DNA from: Ruminococcus_C sp963590855 | GTDB taxonomy: Bacteria; Bacillota; Clostridia; Oscillospirales; Ruminococcaceae | Length of the DNA stretch: 24,274 nucleotides | Reading direction: 5' to 3' | NCBI GenBank assembly: GCA_963590855.1 | Contig: CAVAQT010000036.1 | Coordinates: 1 to 24,274 of the forward strand | Shown: piece after piece, positions 13,465 to 22,812 of the stretch | How the letters are laid out: every line of letters starts with the position of its first letter | How positions within the stretch are numbered: the stretch's first letter is position 1 | Program-made: the position numbers and the translations under genes | Notes under the pieces: model-generated | The model's input: only the letters and a program-made list of their open reading frames with translations | Told to the model about the DNA's origin: nothing | The model's database searches: none

Positions 13465-15787
13465 GCTTTTCAAGAATCTGAAACCTTACTGGAATTCCGT
13501 GCTGCTGATTACGGTGCTGTTGGTGGTGCAGGCGTTTTGCGACCTGTCGCTGCCCCAGTACACTTCGGATATCATCGACACAGGCATTCAGAACAGCGGC
13601 GTGGCGCACATTCTGCCGGAAAAGATCACGGCGGAGGAATTTGACAATGCGCAGCTGTTCATGACTGAAGAGGAACAGAAGCAGTGGCAGGACAGCTATG
13701 ACGGCGAAACCCGGAGCGACAGCCTGTCCGAAAAAGAACTGGACGAACTGGACAGCGATCTGTTAGTGCCGGTGCTGCTGAACTATCAGATGTCCATGAT
13801 GAGCGAGGATAGCTTCCGCCAGATGCTGACGCAGCAGCAGACCGACCCCAACGCGGCGGCACAGATGGAACAGATGTCCGTGGAAGAGATCGGCGCGATG
13901 ATGGGCGTGGAGCTGAAACCGTTCCAGCGCACCGAAGAGGACGACGACGGAAACGAGACCACGGTGACCTGTGTGGATGTGCGCCCGGTGTTTGCGGCAA
14001 TGCAGCAGAGCGGTCAGCTCACCGAAGAGACGGTGACCCAGATGCGCACACAGCTGGAGGAGATGCTGGACACCATGGGTGATTCTCTGGTGAAGTCCAT
14101 GGGTGTGGCATATGCGGTGCAGTGCGACAAGGATGCCGGACTGGACGTGGAGCAGATCCAGACTAGCTATCTCTGGCGCACCGGCGGCAAGATGATGGCG
14201 ATGGCGTTCGCCATGATGGCGGCGGCGATCTGCGTGGGCTATTTCGCTTCCCGTGTGGGCGCCGGCGTGGGACGGGATCTCCGCGGAAAGGTATTCGGGC
14301 GTGTCATGCAGTTCTCCAGTGCGGAGATGGATCAGTTCTCCACTGCATCCCTCATTACCCGCAGCACCAATGATATCCAGCAGGTGCAGATGGTGACGGC
14401 GATTTTCCTGCGGATGCTGCTGTATGCGCCGATCCTGGGCATCGGCGGTATTCTGAAGGTCGTACACACCGGAGCCGGCATGGGCTGGGTCATTGTCCTG
14501 GCAGTGCTGGTGATCCTGGGCATTGTCGGTGTGCTGATGGCGATCGCAATGCCGAAGTTCAAGCAGATGCAGGTACTGGTGGATAAGGTGAACCTGGTCT
14601 CCCGTGAAATTCTGACCGGTCTGTCGGTCATCCGTGCATTCGGACGGGAAAAGACCGAGGAAGAGCGCTTCGACCAGGCGAACCGGAATCTGACCAAGAC
14701 CAACCTGTTTGTCAACCGTGTCATGACATTTATGATGCCGGTGATGATGCTGATTATGTACAGCCTGACCATTCTCATTGTCTGGGTCGGCGCACACCGG
14801 GTAGACGGCGGTTCCATGCAGGTCGGCTCTATGACAGCGTTTATCACCTATGCCATGATGATCGTTATGTCCTTCCTCATGCTGACCATGATGTCCGTTA
14901 TGCTGCCCCGTGCATCGGTGGCTGCCGGACGTATTGACGAGGTATTGCAGACAGAGACCTCAGTCAAGGAGAGCGAAGCACCGAAGCATCTGGACACCTG
15001 CAAGGGCGTGCTGAAATTCGATCATGTGCACTTCCGCTATCCCCATGCAGAAGAGGATGCCCTGTCGGATCTGTGCTTTACCGCAGAGCCGGGCAAGACC
15101 ACAGCCATCATCGGCAGCACCGGCTGCGGCAAGTCCACACTGGTGAATCTGATCCCGCGGTTGTATGATGCCACCGAGGGCAGCATTACGCTGGACGGCG
15201 TGGAGCTGCGGGAACTGCCGCTGGAAGATCTGCGGCAGCAGGTGGGCTTTGTGCCACAGAAGGGTGTGCTGTTCTCCGGAACGATCGCCAGCAACCTGCG
15301 GTTCGGCAACCCGGATGCATCGGATGCGGAAATAGAGCAGGCGGCAGAGATCGCCCAGGCAATGGAGTTCATCGGAGAAAAGCCGGATCGCTTTGACAGC
15401 GACATCTCCCAGGGCGGTACAAACGTCTCCGGCGGTCAGAAACAGCGCCTGACCATCGCCAGAGCCATCGCCAAGCACCCGAAGGTGTTCGTCTTTGACG
15501 ACAGCTTCTCCGCACTGGACTTGAAAACCGATGCGGCGCTGCGAAAGGCGCTGGGGGAGCAGGTGCAGGACAGCACCATGATTATTGTGGCGCAGCGCAT
15601 CAGCACCATTCTCCATGCAGACCAGATCCTGGTACTGGAAGAGGGCAGGATCGTGGGCAAGGGCACACACGAAGAACTGCTGCGCGGCTGTGAGGTATAT
15701 CAGCAGATCGCGAAGTCACAGCTTTCCGCAGCGGAACTGGGACTGGAAGAGAACGCAGAGAAAGGAGCGGTGACAGATGGCGAATGA
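13457..15787 (+). CDS. ABC exporter half-transporter with large insertion, degenerate ATP site
   Basis: 776 residues against roughly 580 for usual half-exporters. The first membrane helix (about 14-33) is followed by an acidic insertion of roughly 200 residues (about 45-240), probably outside the cell, before the second helix (about 246-268). The nucleotide-binding domain has Walker A GSTGCGKST (553-561) and an intact signature VSGGQ (657-661). The residue after Walker B is Asp 682 instead of Glu, and the H-loop has Gln 713 (VAQRIS) instead of His. That pattern marks the subunit whose own catalytic site is degenerate in heterodimeric exporters (BmrCD, TM287/288 type). It pairs with the next protein; the genes overlap by 11 bases. 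Likely substrates are drugs, lipids or peptides. Confidence 0.92.
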   Translation: MGKLFKNLKPYWNSVLLITVLLVVQAFCDLSLPQYTSDIIDTGIQNSGVAHILPEKITAEEFDNAQLFMTEEEQKQWQDSYDGETRSDSLSEKELDELDSDLLVPVLLNYQMSMMSEDSFRQMLTQQQTDPNAAAQMEQMSVEEIGAMMGVELKPFQRTEEDDDGNETTVTCVDVRPVFAAMQQSGQLTEETVTQMRTQLEEMLDTMGDSLVKSMGVAYAVQCDKDAGLDVEQIQTSYLWRTGGKMMAMAFAMMAAAICVGYFASRVGAGVGRDLRGKVFGRVMQFSSAEMDQFSTASLITRSTNDIQQVQMVTAIFLRMLLYAPILGIGGILKVVHTGAGMGWVIVLAVLVILGIVGVLMAIAMPKFKQMQVLVDKVNLVSREILTGLSVIRAFGREKTEEERFDQANRNLTKTNLFVNRVMTFMMPVMMLIMYSLTILIVWVGAHRVDGGSMQVGSMTAFITYAMMIVMSFLMLTMMSVMLPRASVAAGRIDEVLQTETSVKESEAPKHLDTCKGVLKFDHVHFRYPHAEEDALSDLCFTAEPGKTTAIIGSTGCGKSTLVNLIPRLYDATEGSITLDGVELRELPLEDLRQQVGFVPQKGVLFSGTIASNLRFGNPDASDAEIEQAAEIAQAMEFIGEKPDRFDSDISQGGTNVSGGQKQRLTIARAIAKHPKVFVFDDSFSALDLKTDAALRKALGEQVQDSTMIIVAQRISTILHADQILVLEEGRIVGKGTHEELLRGCEVYQQIAKSQLSAAELGLEENAEKGAVTDGE

Positions 15788-17606
15788 AAGACGGCGCATG
15801 GGCGGCCCGAGAGGCGGCCAGATGCCGGTGGAAAAGGCAAAGGACTTTAAAGGCTCCATCGGCAAGCTGTTTGTCTATATGAAACAATATCATGCCGCAG
15901 TGGTAGTCGTGATCCTGTGTGCGATCGCTTCGACCGTGTTCAGCGTCATTGGCCCGGATATTCTGGGTAAGGCGACCACGGAACTGGCGAACGGTCTGAT
16001 GGCGAAGATCCAGGGGACGGGCGGCATCGACTTCACCAAGATCGGACAGATCCTGCTGTTTGTGCTGGGTCTGTATCTGCTCAGTACCCTGTTCAGCTTT
16101 GTTCAGGGCTGGCTGATGACCGGTGTGACCCAGAAGGTCTGCTACCGGATGCGAAAGGACATTTCCGAAAAGATCGACCGGATGCCTATGGCATACTTCG
16201 AGAGCCGCACCTACGGCGAGGTGCTGTCCCGTATCACCAACGACGTAGATACCCTGGGGCAGAGCCTGAACCAGAGCATTACCCAGATCATCACCTCTGT
16301 GGCGACCATGGTGGGCGTACTGGTCATGATGCTGCGCATCTCGCCGCTGATGACGCTGATCGCAGTGATTATCCTGCCCATTTCTGTGACGCTGATCTCT
16401 CTGGTGGTCAAGAAGTCTCAGAAATACTTCAAGCAGCAGCAGGAATATCTGGGACACATCAACGGTCAGGTAGAGGAATCCTATGCCGGTCAGACGGTGA
16501 TCCAGGCATATAATAAGGAAAAGGACACCGTGCGCCAGTTCCAGGAGACCAACGACACCCTGTACCGTTCCGCATGGAAGTCTCAGTTTCTGTCCGGACT
16601 GATGCAGCCGATCATGATGTTTGTGGGCAATCTGGGCTATGCCGCTGTGGCACTGTCCGGCGGATTGCTCGCCATCCGCGGCACCATCACCATCGGTGAC
16701 ATCCAGGCGTTTATCCAGTATGTGAAAAACTTCACCCAGCCCATGCAGCAGATCGCCCAGGTGCTGAACCAGGTGCAGTCTATGGCGGCAGCCACCGAGC
16801 GTGTGTTTGAGTTCCTGGAGGAGGACGAAGAAGTCCAGACCGCAGCGCATTCGGTGCAGCTGGCAGATGTCAGGGGCAGCGTGGACTTTGAACATGTTTC
16901 CTTTGGCTACAAACCGGAGCAGTGCATCATCCACGATTTCAGCGCCCAGGTGCAGCCGGGACAGAAGATCGCCATTGTCGGGCCGACCGGTGCCGGAAAG
17001 ACGACCATGGTAAAGCTGCTCATGCGGTTCTACGATGTCAACAGCGGTGCGATCAAGCTGGACGGTCACGATGTCCGGGACTTCGACCGGCATCAGCTCC
17101 GGGAATCCTTCGGCATGGTGCTCCAGGATACCTGGCTGTTCCAGGGCACGATCATGGAGAATATCCGCTACGGCAGACTGGATGCCACCGATGAAGAGGT
17201 CATTGCCGCCGCAAAGGCAGCCCATGCGGACGGCTTTATCCGGCAGCTGCCGGACGGCTATCAGATGGAGCTGAACGAGGATGCCAGCAACGTATCCCAG
17301 GGACAGAAGCAGCTGCTCACCATCGCCCGTGCGATCCTGGCAGACAACCGCGTCATGATCCTGGACGAGGCGACCTCTTCGGTAGACACCCGGACGGAGG
17401 TGCTCATCCAGAAGGCCATGGATCACCTCATGGAGGGCAGAACCAGCTTTATCATTGCCCACCGCCTTTCCACCATCCGCAATGCGGATATGATCCTGGT
17501 CATGAAGGACGGCGACATCATCGAGCAGGGCACTCACGACGAGCTGCTGGAAAAGAACGGCTTCTATGCCGACCTCTACCGCTCGCAGTTTGCACAGACG
17601 GCGTAA
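15777..17606 (+). CDS. ABC exporter half-transporter with intact catalytic residues
   Basis: 609 residues: an N-terminal tail, six membrane helices (about 38-330) and a nucleotide-binding domain. Walker A is GPTGAGKTT (402-410), Walker B ends in Asp 530 with catalytic Glu 531 (MILDEATSSVD), and the H-loop His 562 (IIAHRLST) is present. The signature is VSQGQ (506-510), a deviation from SGGQ. With the partner's intact signature this gives one fully competent ATP site and one degenerate site, as in asymmetric heterodimeric multidrug exporters. AAAGGAG lies 9 bases before the ATG. The gene is last in the marR operon and is followed by a strong terminator. Confidence 0.94.
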   Translation: MANERRRMGGPRGGQMPVEKAKDFKGSIGKLFVYMKQYHAAVVVVILCAIASTVFSVIGPDILGKATTELANGLMAKIQGTGGIDFTKIGQILLFVLGLYLLSTLFSFVQGWLMTGVTQKVCYRMRKDISEKIDRMPMAYFESRTYGEVLSRITNDVDTLGQSLNQSITQIITSVATMVGVLVMMLRISPLMTLIAVIILPISVTLISLVVKKSQKYFKQQQEYLGHINGQVEESYAGQTVIQAYNKEKDTVRQFQETNDTLYRSAWKSQFLSGLMQPIMMFVGNLGYAAVALSGGLLAIRGTITIGDIQAFIQYVKNFTQPMQQIAQVLNQVQSMAAATERVFEFLEEDEEVQTAAHSVQLADVRGSVDFEHVSFGYKPEQCIIHDFSAQVQPGQKIAIVGPTGAGKTTMVKLLMRFYDVNSGAIKLDGHDVRDFDRHQLRESFGMVLQDTWLFQGTIMENIRYGRLDATDEEVIAAAKAAHADGFIRQLPDGYQMELNEDASNVSQGQKQLLTIARAILADNRVMILDEATSSVDTRTEVLIQKAMDHLMEGRTSFIIAHRLSTIRNADMILVMKDGDIIEQGTHDELLEKNGFYADLYRSQFAQTA

Positions 17607-17626
17607 GAAAAAGCAATATCCAAAGA

Positions 17627-17666
17627 AAAAGCCCTCGTACAGGAATCGTCTTGTACGAGGGCTTTT
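17627..17666. terminator. Bidirectional terminator between ABC exporter and rmuC
   Basis: AAAAGCCCTCGTACA (17627-17641) pairs perfectly with TGTACGAGGGCTTTT (17652-17666), flanked by A- and T-runs. It serves both convergent transcripts. Confidence 0.9.
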
Positions 17667-17699
17667 GGTATGCAGTTTCTGCTGCGCCGGTTCCGGTGC

Positions 17700-19307
17700 T
17701 TATGCTTCGCCGTCGGTCTCTGTCTGCTCCAGTCCCAGCAGCTTCCGGGACTTTGCCGGATCGTCCAGTGTTTCTACGGCGTTCAGCTTGCGGGTAATGG
17801 CTCTGGTGCGCGTGCCGATGAGCTTGTCGATATTCTCGCTGGCGGTCTGGATGTTCTTCTGCGCCTTGTCCAGAACGCCCTGGAACGTGCCGAACTCCTT
17901 CTTGACCGCGCCCAGGATCTCCCAGACCTCGCTGCTCTTCTTCTGGATGGCGAGAGTCCTGAAGCCCATTTGCAGGGCGTTCAGCATCGCCGCCATGGTG
18001 GACGGCCCGGTGATGTTGACGCTGTAGTCTCTCTGAAGCGTCTCGATCAGCCCCAGATTCACCACCTCGGCATAGAGTCCCTCAAAGGGCAGGAACATGA
18101 TGCCGAAATTGGTGGTCTCCGGCGGCGAAACATACTTGTCCCGGATATCCCTGGCGCACTTTTTGATGACTGCCGTGAGATTTTTCTTGGCGGCGTCCAC
18201 CGCTTCCTTGCTGCCGGTGTCGTATGCCCGGAGCAGCTGCTCATAGGTGTCGCCGGGGAACTTGGAGTCGATGGGAAGATAGACGGTCTGACCGTCGGCG
18301 CTGCCCGGCAGCTTGACGGCATATTCCACATGATCCCGGCTGTCCTTTTTGGTGGCGATCTCGGTCTCGTACTGCTCCGGTGCGAGGATCTCCTCCAGGA
18401 TGCTGCCCAGCTGGATCTCGCCCAGGATGCCCCGCGTCTTGACGTTGGAGAGCACCCGTTTCAGGTCGCCCACGCCGGAAGCGATGGACTGCATCTCGCC
18501 CAGGCTCTTGTGTACGGTCTCCAGCTGCTCGCTGACCAGCCGGAAGGATTTTTGCAGCTGGCTCTCCAGCTTTTCGTTGACTGTGTTTTGGATGGAGTCC
18601 AGTTTTTTCTGGTTTTCCTCCTGGATGCCGGTGAGCTGCCGGGACATGGTGGTGCGGATGTTGTCCAGTTTCTGTTCGTTGTTGGCTTCCAGGGTCTGAA
18701 AGCGGACTTCCAGTGCTTTCAGCGTGTCGTTGATGCTCTTTCCGGACTGCTCCTGCTTTTCCAGGATGGACTGGTTCATGAGGGCGAGGTTCTGACCGAT
18801 CTTTCCGGCGATCTCGCCGATCTGCTTCTCCTGTGCCTCTGCCGCCTGCTTCTGGCTTGCGGCGAGGGTCTGTCCGAAGTAGTTCATGCGCTCGTCCAGT
18901 GCTCCCTGCAGCTTTTCGTCGATGAGCTGCCGGATGCTTTCCAGGCGGTCGGCGGTGTCCTTTTCCAGGGCGGCGATCTGCTTGTCCATGCGCAGTTCCA
19001 GATCCTGTAGTTTCTGGTTCAGCTGGCGGTCTACATCGTTGAGCTTGCCGGACTGCGCCTGCGCGCCTGCCGCCTGTAGTCTCTGGATGCTTTCGCCCAT
19101 GCTACGGATATTTTCCGCAAGCTCCGCTTTCATGGCGCGCTCAGACTGCATCAGCGTGTCGCGGACAGCGTCGGTGATCTCCCGGATATCGCTCTCGTCC
19201 ATTGCGTCATCGCTTTCGCTGCTGTTCCGGCGCAGGATCTGCACCAGGAGCAGTGCCGCGACCACAAGGTTCAGGATCACCAGGATAATGTCAAAAACAG
19301 GGTGCAT
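17700..19307 (-). CDS. rmuC: DNA recombination protein RmuC
   Basis: 535 residues. An N-terminal membrane anchor (about 5-23, FDIILVILNLVVAALLLV) is followed by a long coiled coil (about 40-290, with repeated QxxEEK-type heptads). The RmuC domain then runs to about residue 500: GVGDLKRVLSNVKTRGILGE, then LPIDSKFPGDTYEQLL, then TTNFGIMFLPFEGLYAEV, then ITGPSTMAAMLNALQMGF. The family is thought to be a nuclease-like protein that limits DNA inversions and structural rearrangement; its mechanism is not settled. I chose ATG 19307, with GGAG about 10 bases upstream; an upstream in-frame start would give a poor N-terminus. It is transcribed divergently from the YfhO-type gene. Confidence 0.93.
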   Translation of the reverse strand: MHPVFDIILVILNLVVAALLLVQILRRNSSESDDAMDESDIREITDAVRDTLMQSERAMKAELAENIRSMGESIQRLQAAGAQAQSGKLNDVDRQLNQKLQDLELRMDKQIAALEKDTADRLESIRQLIDEKLQGALDERMNYFGQTLAASQKQAAEAQEKQIGEIAGKIGQNLALMNQSILEKQEQSGKSINDTLKALEVRFQTLEANNEQKLDNIRTTMSRQLTGIQEENQKKLDSIQNTVNEKLESQLQKSFRLVSEQLETVHKSLGEMQSIASGVGDLKRVLSNVKTRGILGEIQLGSILEEILAPEQYETEIATKKDSRDHVEYAVKLPGSADGQTVYLPIDSKFPGDTYEQLLRAYDTGSKEAVDAAKKNLTAVIKKCARDIRDKYVSPPETTNFGIMFLPFEGLYAEVVNLGLIETLQRDYSVNITGPSTMAAMLNALQMGFRTLAIQKKSSEVWEILGAVKKEFGTFQGVLDKAQKNIQTASENIDKLIGTRTRAITRKLNAVETLDDPAKSRKLLGLEQTETDGEA

Positions 19308-19356
19308 AGGGTCAAATCTCCTCTCATACATGATAATGTCGGAAAATGCTGCTGTT

Positions 19357-19385
19357 ATTATAACATGCGGGAAAAGGATTGTCAA
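19357..19385 (-). promoter_or_regulatory. rmuC promoter
   Basis: On the minus strand TTGACA (19380-19385), 17-base spacer and TATAAT (19357-19362); both boxes are perfect. Confidence 0.88.
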
Positions 19386-19451
19386 ATTTCGCCGTCGGGA
19401 GAAACGGGACGAATGAAAAATGGTTTTCCGTGTTTTTTGCATAAAAAGGGC

Positions 19452-19480
19452 TTGCCAAACGAAAAAGATTGTGCTATAAT
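19452..19480 (+). promoter_or_regulatory. Promoter of the YfhO-family gene
   Basis: TTGCCA (19452-19457), 17-base spacer, TATAAT (19475-19480), about 70 bases before the ATG and back to back with the rmuC promoter. Confidence 0.75.
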
Positions 19481-19551
19481 GATGATATCTGTTGTTCTGT
19501 CCGTGGGAGGGAAACGGCAGAGCATATTTTTCATTTTTAAGGAGGACATTT

Positions 19552-22500
19552 ATGGCAACCACCAAGACACAAGCCGCCGCGCTGCCTGCGAAGGGCAAAG
19601 TCAGCGCCGGCAGCATCTTTTCTGCGATCGGCAGATGGATCGTCCGCAATCGGGTCTATCTCATTGCGTTTGCGATCCCGGTCGTACTGACCTATCTGGC
19701 GTACGCGCTCTTCGGGCTGTATCCGTTCGGAGAGGAATCGGTACTTTGTCTGGATCTGAACGGACAGTATGTGTACTACTTTGAGGCGCTCCGCGACGCG
19801 TTCTGGGGCGACGGCAGTATTTTCTATAACTGGTCGCGCAACCTGTCCGGAGAGTTTATGGGCATCATCGGCTATTACCTCGCCAGCCCGTTTACCCTGA
19901 TCGTGATGCTCCTGCCAGAGAAGTTCATGCTGGGCAGTCTGCTGATTATGCAGCTGTGCAAAGTGGGCGCGGCAGGCGCGACATTCAACTATTTCCTGCA
20001 AAAGAGCCGCGGTGTTGCACCGTATCCGTCGCTGCTGTTCTCCACCATGTACTCCATGATGGCATATATGGTGATCCAGCTCATCGACCCCATGTGGCTG
20101 GACGGTCTGGTATTCCTGCCCCTCATCATGCTGGGCATCGAGTATCTGGTAGACGACGGCCGCCGGCTGAACTTTATCATTCCGCTGGCGCTGATGTGTG
20201 TGGCAAACTTCTACATCGGCTACATGATCTGCATCTTTGTGGCGCTGTACTTCTTCTTCTACCTGCTGGCAGGCTCGGACAAGAAGCGCAAGGCCTATGA
20301 CTATTTCACCGCCATCGTGCGTGTGGCATACTCCTCGATCATTGCGCTGGCATGTGCGGCATTTATGCTGCTGCCGGTGTACAATGCCCTGAAGCTGGGT
20401 AAGTTCGAGTTTACGACCCCGGACTACAGCTTCCGCTTCCAGTCCTTCCCCCTGAGCCAGAAACTGCTGGAAAATGCGCAGGATTCGCCGCTGCTGGTGT
20501 TCCTGTGCGATCTGCTGGACATGTTCCCGCAGCTGCTTCCGGCACAGTATGACTCCGTCAACGTACAGGGCAAGCCGGAGATCTACTGCGGTCTGCTGAC
20601 CCTGGTGCTGCTGCCGCTGTTCTACATGAACAAGAAGATCGACTGGAAGAAAAAGCTGGGCTATTCTGCTCTGATCTTCGTGATGGTAATGTGCATGCTC
20701 ATCACACCGGTGGACATGATGTGGCACGGCGGACAGGTGCCGAACTGGCTGCCTTTCCGGTATTCGTTCCTGCTGTCCTTTACGTTCCTGACCATGGGCG
20801 CGACTGCCTTTGCGCACCGGGACGGCATCGAGAAAAAGCATCTGCTGGGCTCTGCCATTGCCATGGCGGTGGTGATCGCCATTGTTGCCGGTCTGAAATT
20901 CGACCAGATGGCAAAGGGCGCAGTCTGGATCTCTGCGGCGCTCATGGGCGTTTATCTGATCCTGCTGTACTTCATGACCGGTGATAAGGCGGTTCTGGCA
21001 AAGCGCAGTGTCAGCATTGCACTCACCAGTATGATGCTGGTAATGGTGGGCGGCGAAGCCGTTTACAACGCTGTGGATTCCATGAAGGATATCGACGATG
21101 AGGTGGCATATTCCACCCGCGCTTCCTATCAGAACTATGTCCAGAACGGACGGGCAGCCACCGAGATGCTGGAGGAAAAGGATGACGGCTTCTACCGTGC
21201 AGAAAAGACCTTCTACCGCTGCGTCAACGACAATGCGGCGTTCGGTCTGAAGGGTATCTCTCACTCCAGTTCTGTCATGAACACCCGGATCATCAACTTT
21301 ATCGAGACACTGGGCTACTGCATGCACAGCTACTACACACGCTATGACGGCAACACCGAAGTGGCGGACTCTCTGCTGGGCATCAAGTATGTCCTGGACC
21401 GCGGCGACAAGACCGACCAGGATCGCCGCCTGAACCCGGCATATGAAGCACGCTGGGCATATGACTACACCAACGAAAACGGTACGGCAAAGACCATTAC
21501 CGCTTATGAGAATACCAATGCGCTCTCCATCGGCTATATGGCAGATTCTGACGTGGAGAAGATCGACCATCTGGGCAACGACAACCCGTTCAACAGCCAG
21601 AACATTTTCATGAGCACCCTGAGCGGCAACACGACCTTTGATGAAAACGGTCAGTTCGAGTCCTGGCACGAGTATTACACGCCGCTGAACCTGGCGGAGA
21701 ATCCCATTGTCAGCGATTCCATCACCACAAGCCCCTACGGTGAGCAGACCAAGTATGACGTTACCGGCGACGGTGACCCGACTGTGGACTTCCATCTGGT
21801 GGCAGAATCCGATGAGCCGATCTACATCTACTTCAAGACCGAGTTCCAGAAGAAGGTCAACCTGTGGATGAAGACCTGGGATACTTCGGAGTGGAGCGAG
21901 GCAGAGAACGGCTGGAAGGCTGAAAATTCCGGCGAGTTCACATGGGCAAACGCAGACGAATACGCCAAGAACAACGGCGGATTCGACTCCATGGGCGAGT
22001 ATTTCGAGAACGACAACTACATTGCGCTGCGTCTGGGCACCTTTGAACCAGGCACTAAGATCACACTGCGCATGACCATTGCAAATGACGAGAAGTTCAC
22101 CATCGTCAAGAACTTCCTGTTCTACACCTATCACCCGGATCTGTTCCAGGAGGATATCGACAAGCTGAAGCAGAACCAGTGGCAGATCGATACCGATAAG
22201 AGCAATGACCGCAAGATCACCGGTACGATCACCGCAGAGGACGGTCAGATCATGATGACCTCGATCCCGGATCAGCCGGGCTGGACGGTCAAGGTAGACG
22301 GCAAGAAGGTGGATCAGGTGGCGATCGTCGATGCCATGATCGGCGTGCCGCTGTCCGCCGGAGAACACACGGTGACAATGACCTATACACCGCCGGGGTG
22401 GTGGATCGGCATGGGCACACTGGCAGGCGGCATCGTCCTCATCGTGATCTTCTGGTTCGGCGACCGCAAGCGCTATGCCGCAATGCTGGCAGCCGTAGAA

Positions 22501-22707
22501 GCCGAAAAGGAACGGGAACGCCAGCAGGCGAAAAAGCGCGTCAAGCTGAAATCCGGCAGCAAGGACAAGGCGAATGACGACTCTCCGGAAAAACTCCTGG
22601 AAAAGCTGGAGGCGCTCCATAAGGAGGGCATCCTGGACGACAAGGAGTTTGCAGCCAAAAAGGCGGAGATCGAAAAGAAAAAGAAAGCGGACGATAAGCA
22701 GACGTAA
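19552..22707 (+). CDS. YfhO-family membrane protein with C-terminal SHOCT domain
   Basis: 1051 residues. About a dozen membrane helices fill residues 35-500, beginning with a helix and loop LFGLYPFGEESVLCLDLNGQ whose acidic residues match the catalytic loop of GT-C-type YfhO proteins. A large extracytoplasmic domain (about 500-940) follows, then a last membrane helix (about 949-970), a basic linker, and a SHOCT domain from about residue 1011 (SPEKLLEKLEALHKEGILDD). In Bacillus, YfhO works with CsbB and GtcA in sugar modification of teichoic acid; here it probably glycosylates a surface polymer from a lipid-linked sugar. GGAGG lies 6 bases before ATG 19552, so I prefer it over an in-frame start 20 codons upstream. 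Monocistronic. Confidence 0.9.
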   Translation: MATTKTQAAALPAKGKVSAGSIFSAIGRWIVRNRVYLIAFAIPVVLTYLAYALFGLYPFGEESVLCLDLNGQYVYYFEALRDAFWGDGSIFYNWSRNLSGEFMGIIGYYLASPFTLIVMLLPEKFMLGSLLIMQLCKVGAAGATFNYFLQKSRGVAPYPSLLFSTMYSMMAYMVIQLIDPMWLDGLVFLPLIMLGIEYLVDDGRRLNFIIPLALMCVANFYIGYMICIFVALYFFFYLLAGSDKKRKAYDYFTAIVRVAYSSIIALACAAFMLLPVYNALKLGKFEFTTPDYSFRFQSFPLSQKLLENAQDSPLLVFLCDLLDMFPQLLPAQYDSVNVQGKPEIYCGLLTLVLLPLFYMNKKIDWKKKLGYSALIFVMVMCMLITPVDMMWHGGQVPNWLPFRYSFLLSFTFLTMGATAFAHRDGIEKKHLLGSAIAMAVVIAIVAGLKFDQMAKGAVWISAALMGVYLILLYFMTGDKAVLAKRSVSIALTSMMLVMVGGEAVYNAVDSMKDIDDEVAYSTRASYQNYVQNGRAATEMLEEKDDGFYRAEKTFYRCVNDNAAFGLKGISHSSSVMNTRIINFIETLGYCMHSYYTRYDGNTEVADSLLGIKYVLDRGDKTDQDRRLNPAYEARWAYDYTNENGTAKTITAYENTNALSIGYMADSDVEKIDHLGNDNPFNSQNIFMSTLSGNTTFDENGQFESWHEYYTPLNLAENPIVSDSITTSPYGEQTKYDVTGDGDPTVDFHLVAESDEPIYIYFKTEFQKKVNLWMKTWDTSEWSEAENGWKAENSGEFTWANADEYAKNNGGFDSMGEYFENDNYIALRLGTFEPGTKITLRMTIANDEKFTIVKNFLFYTYHPDLFQEDIDKLKQNQWQIDTDKSNDRKITGTITAEDGQIMMTSIPDQPGWTVKVDGKKVDQVAIVDAMIGVPLSAGEHTVTMTYTPPGWWIGMGTLAGGIVLIVIFWFGDRKRYAAMLAAVEAEKERERQQAKKRVKLKSGSKDKANDDSPEKLLEKLEALHKEGILDDKEFAAKKAEIEKKKKADDKQT

Positions 22708-22740
22708 TGGTTCGGCTGCGTAAGATATGCTGAAAAAAGA

Positions 22741-22785
22741 AACGGCGCTGTTGCAGGGAAAGTTCCTGCGGCAGCGCCGTTTTTG
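22741..22785. terminator. Terminator after the YfhO-family gene
   Basis: AACGGCGCTG pairs with CAGCGCCGTT, extended inside by GCAGG/CCTGC, and is followed by T-runs. The A-run on the other side could also serve the convergent membrane protein gene. Confidence 0.85.
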
Positions 22786-22812
22786 GTTTTATGGGAAAAA
22801 TAGGACGATATT

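Noticed and set aside
19537..22620. Very long open frame antisense to the YfhO-family gene
   Set aside because: Its translation is Gln-, His- and Val-rich without domains. It arises because the sense gene avoids codons whose complement is a stop. The same holds for the long antisense frames over eno (3824-5179) and over the second ABC exporter gene (15600-17537).
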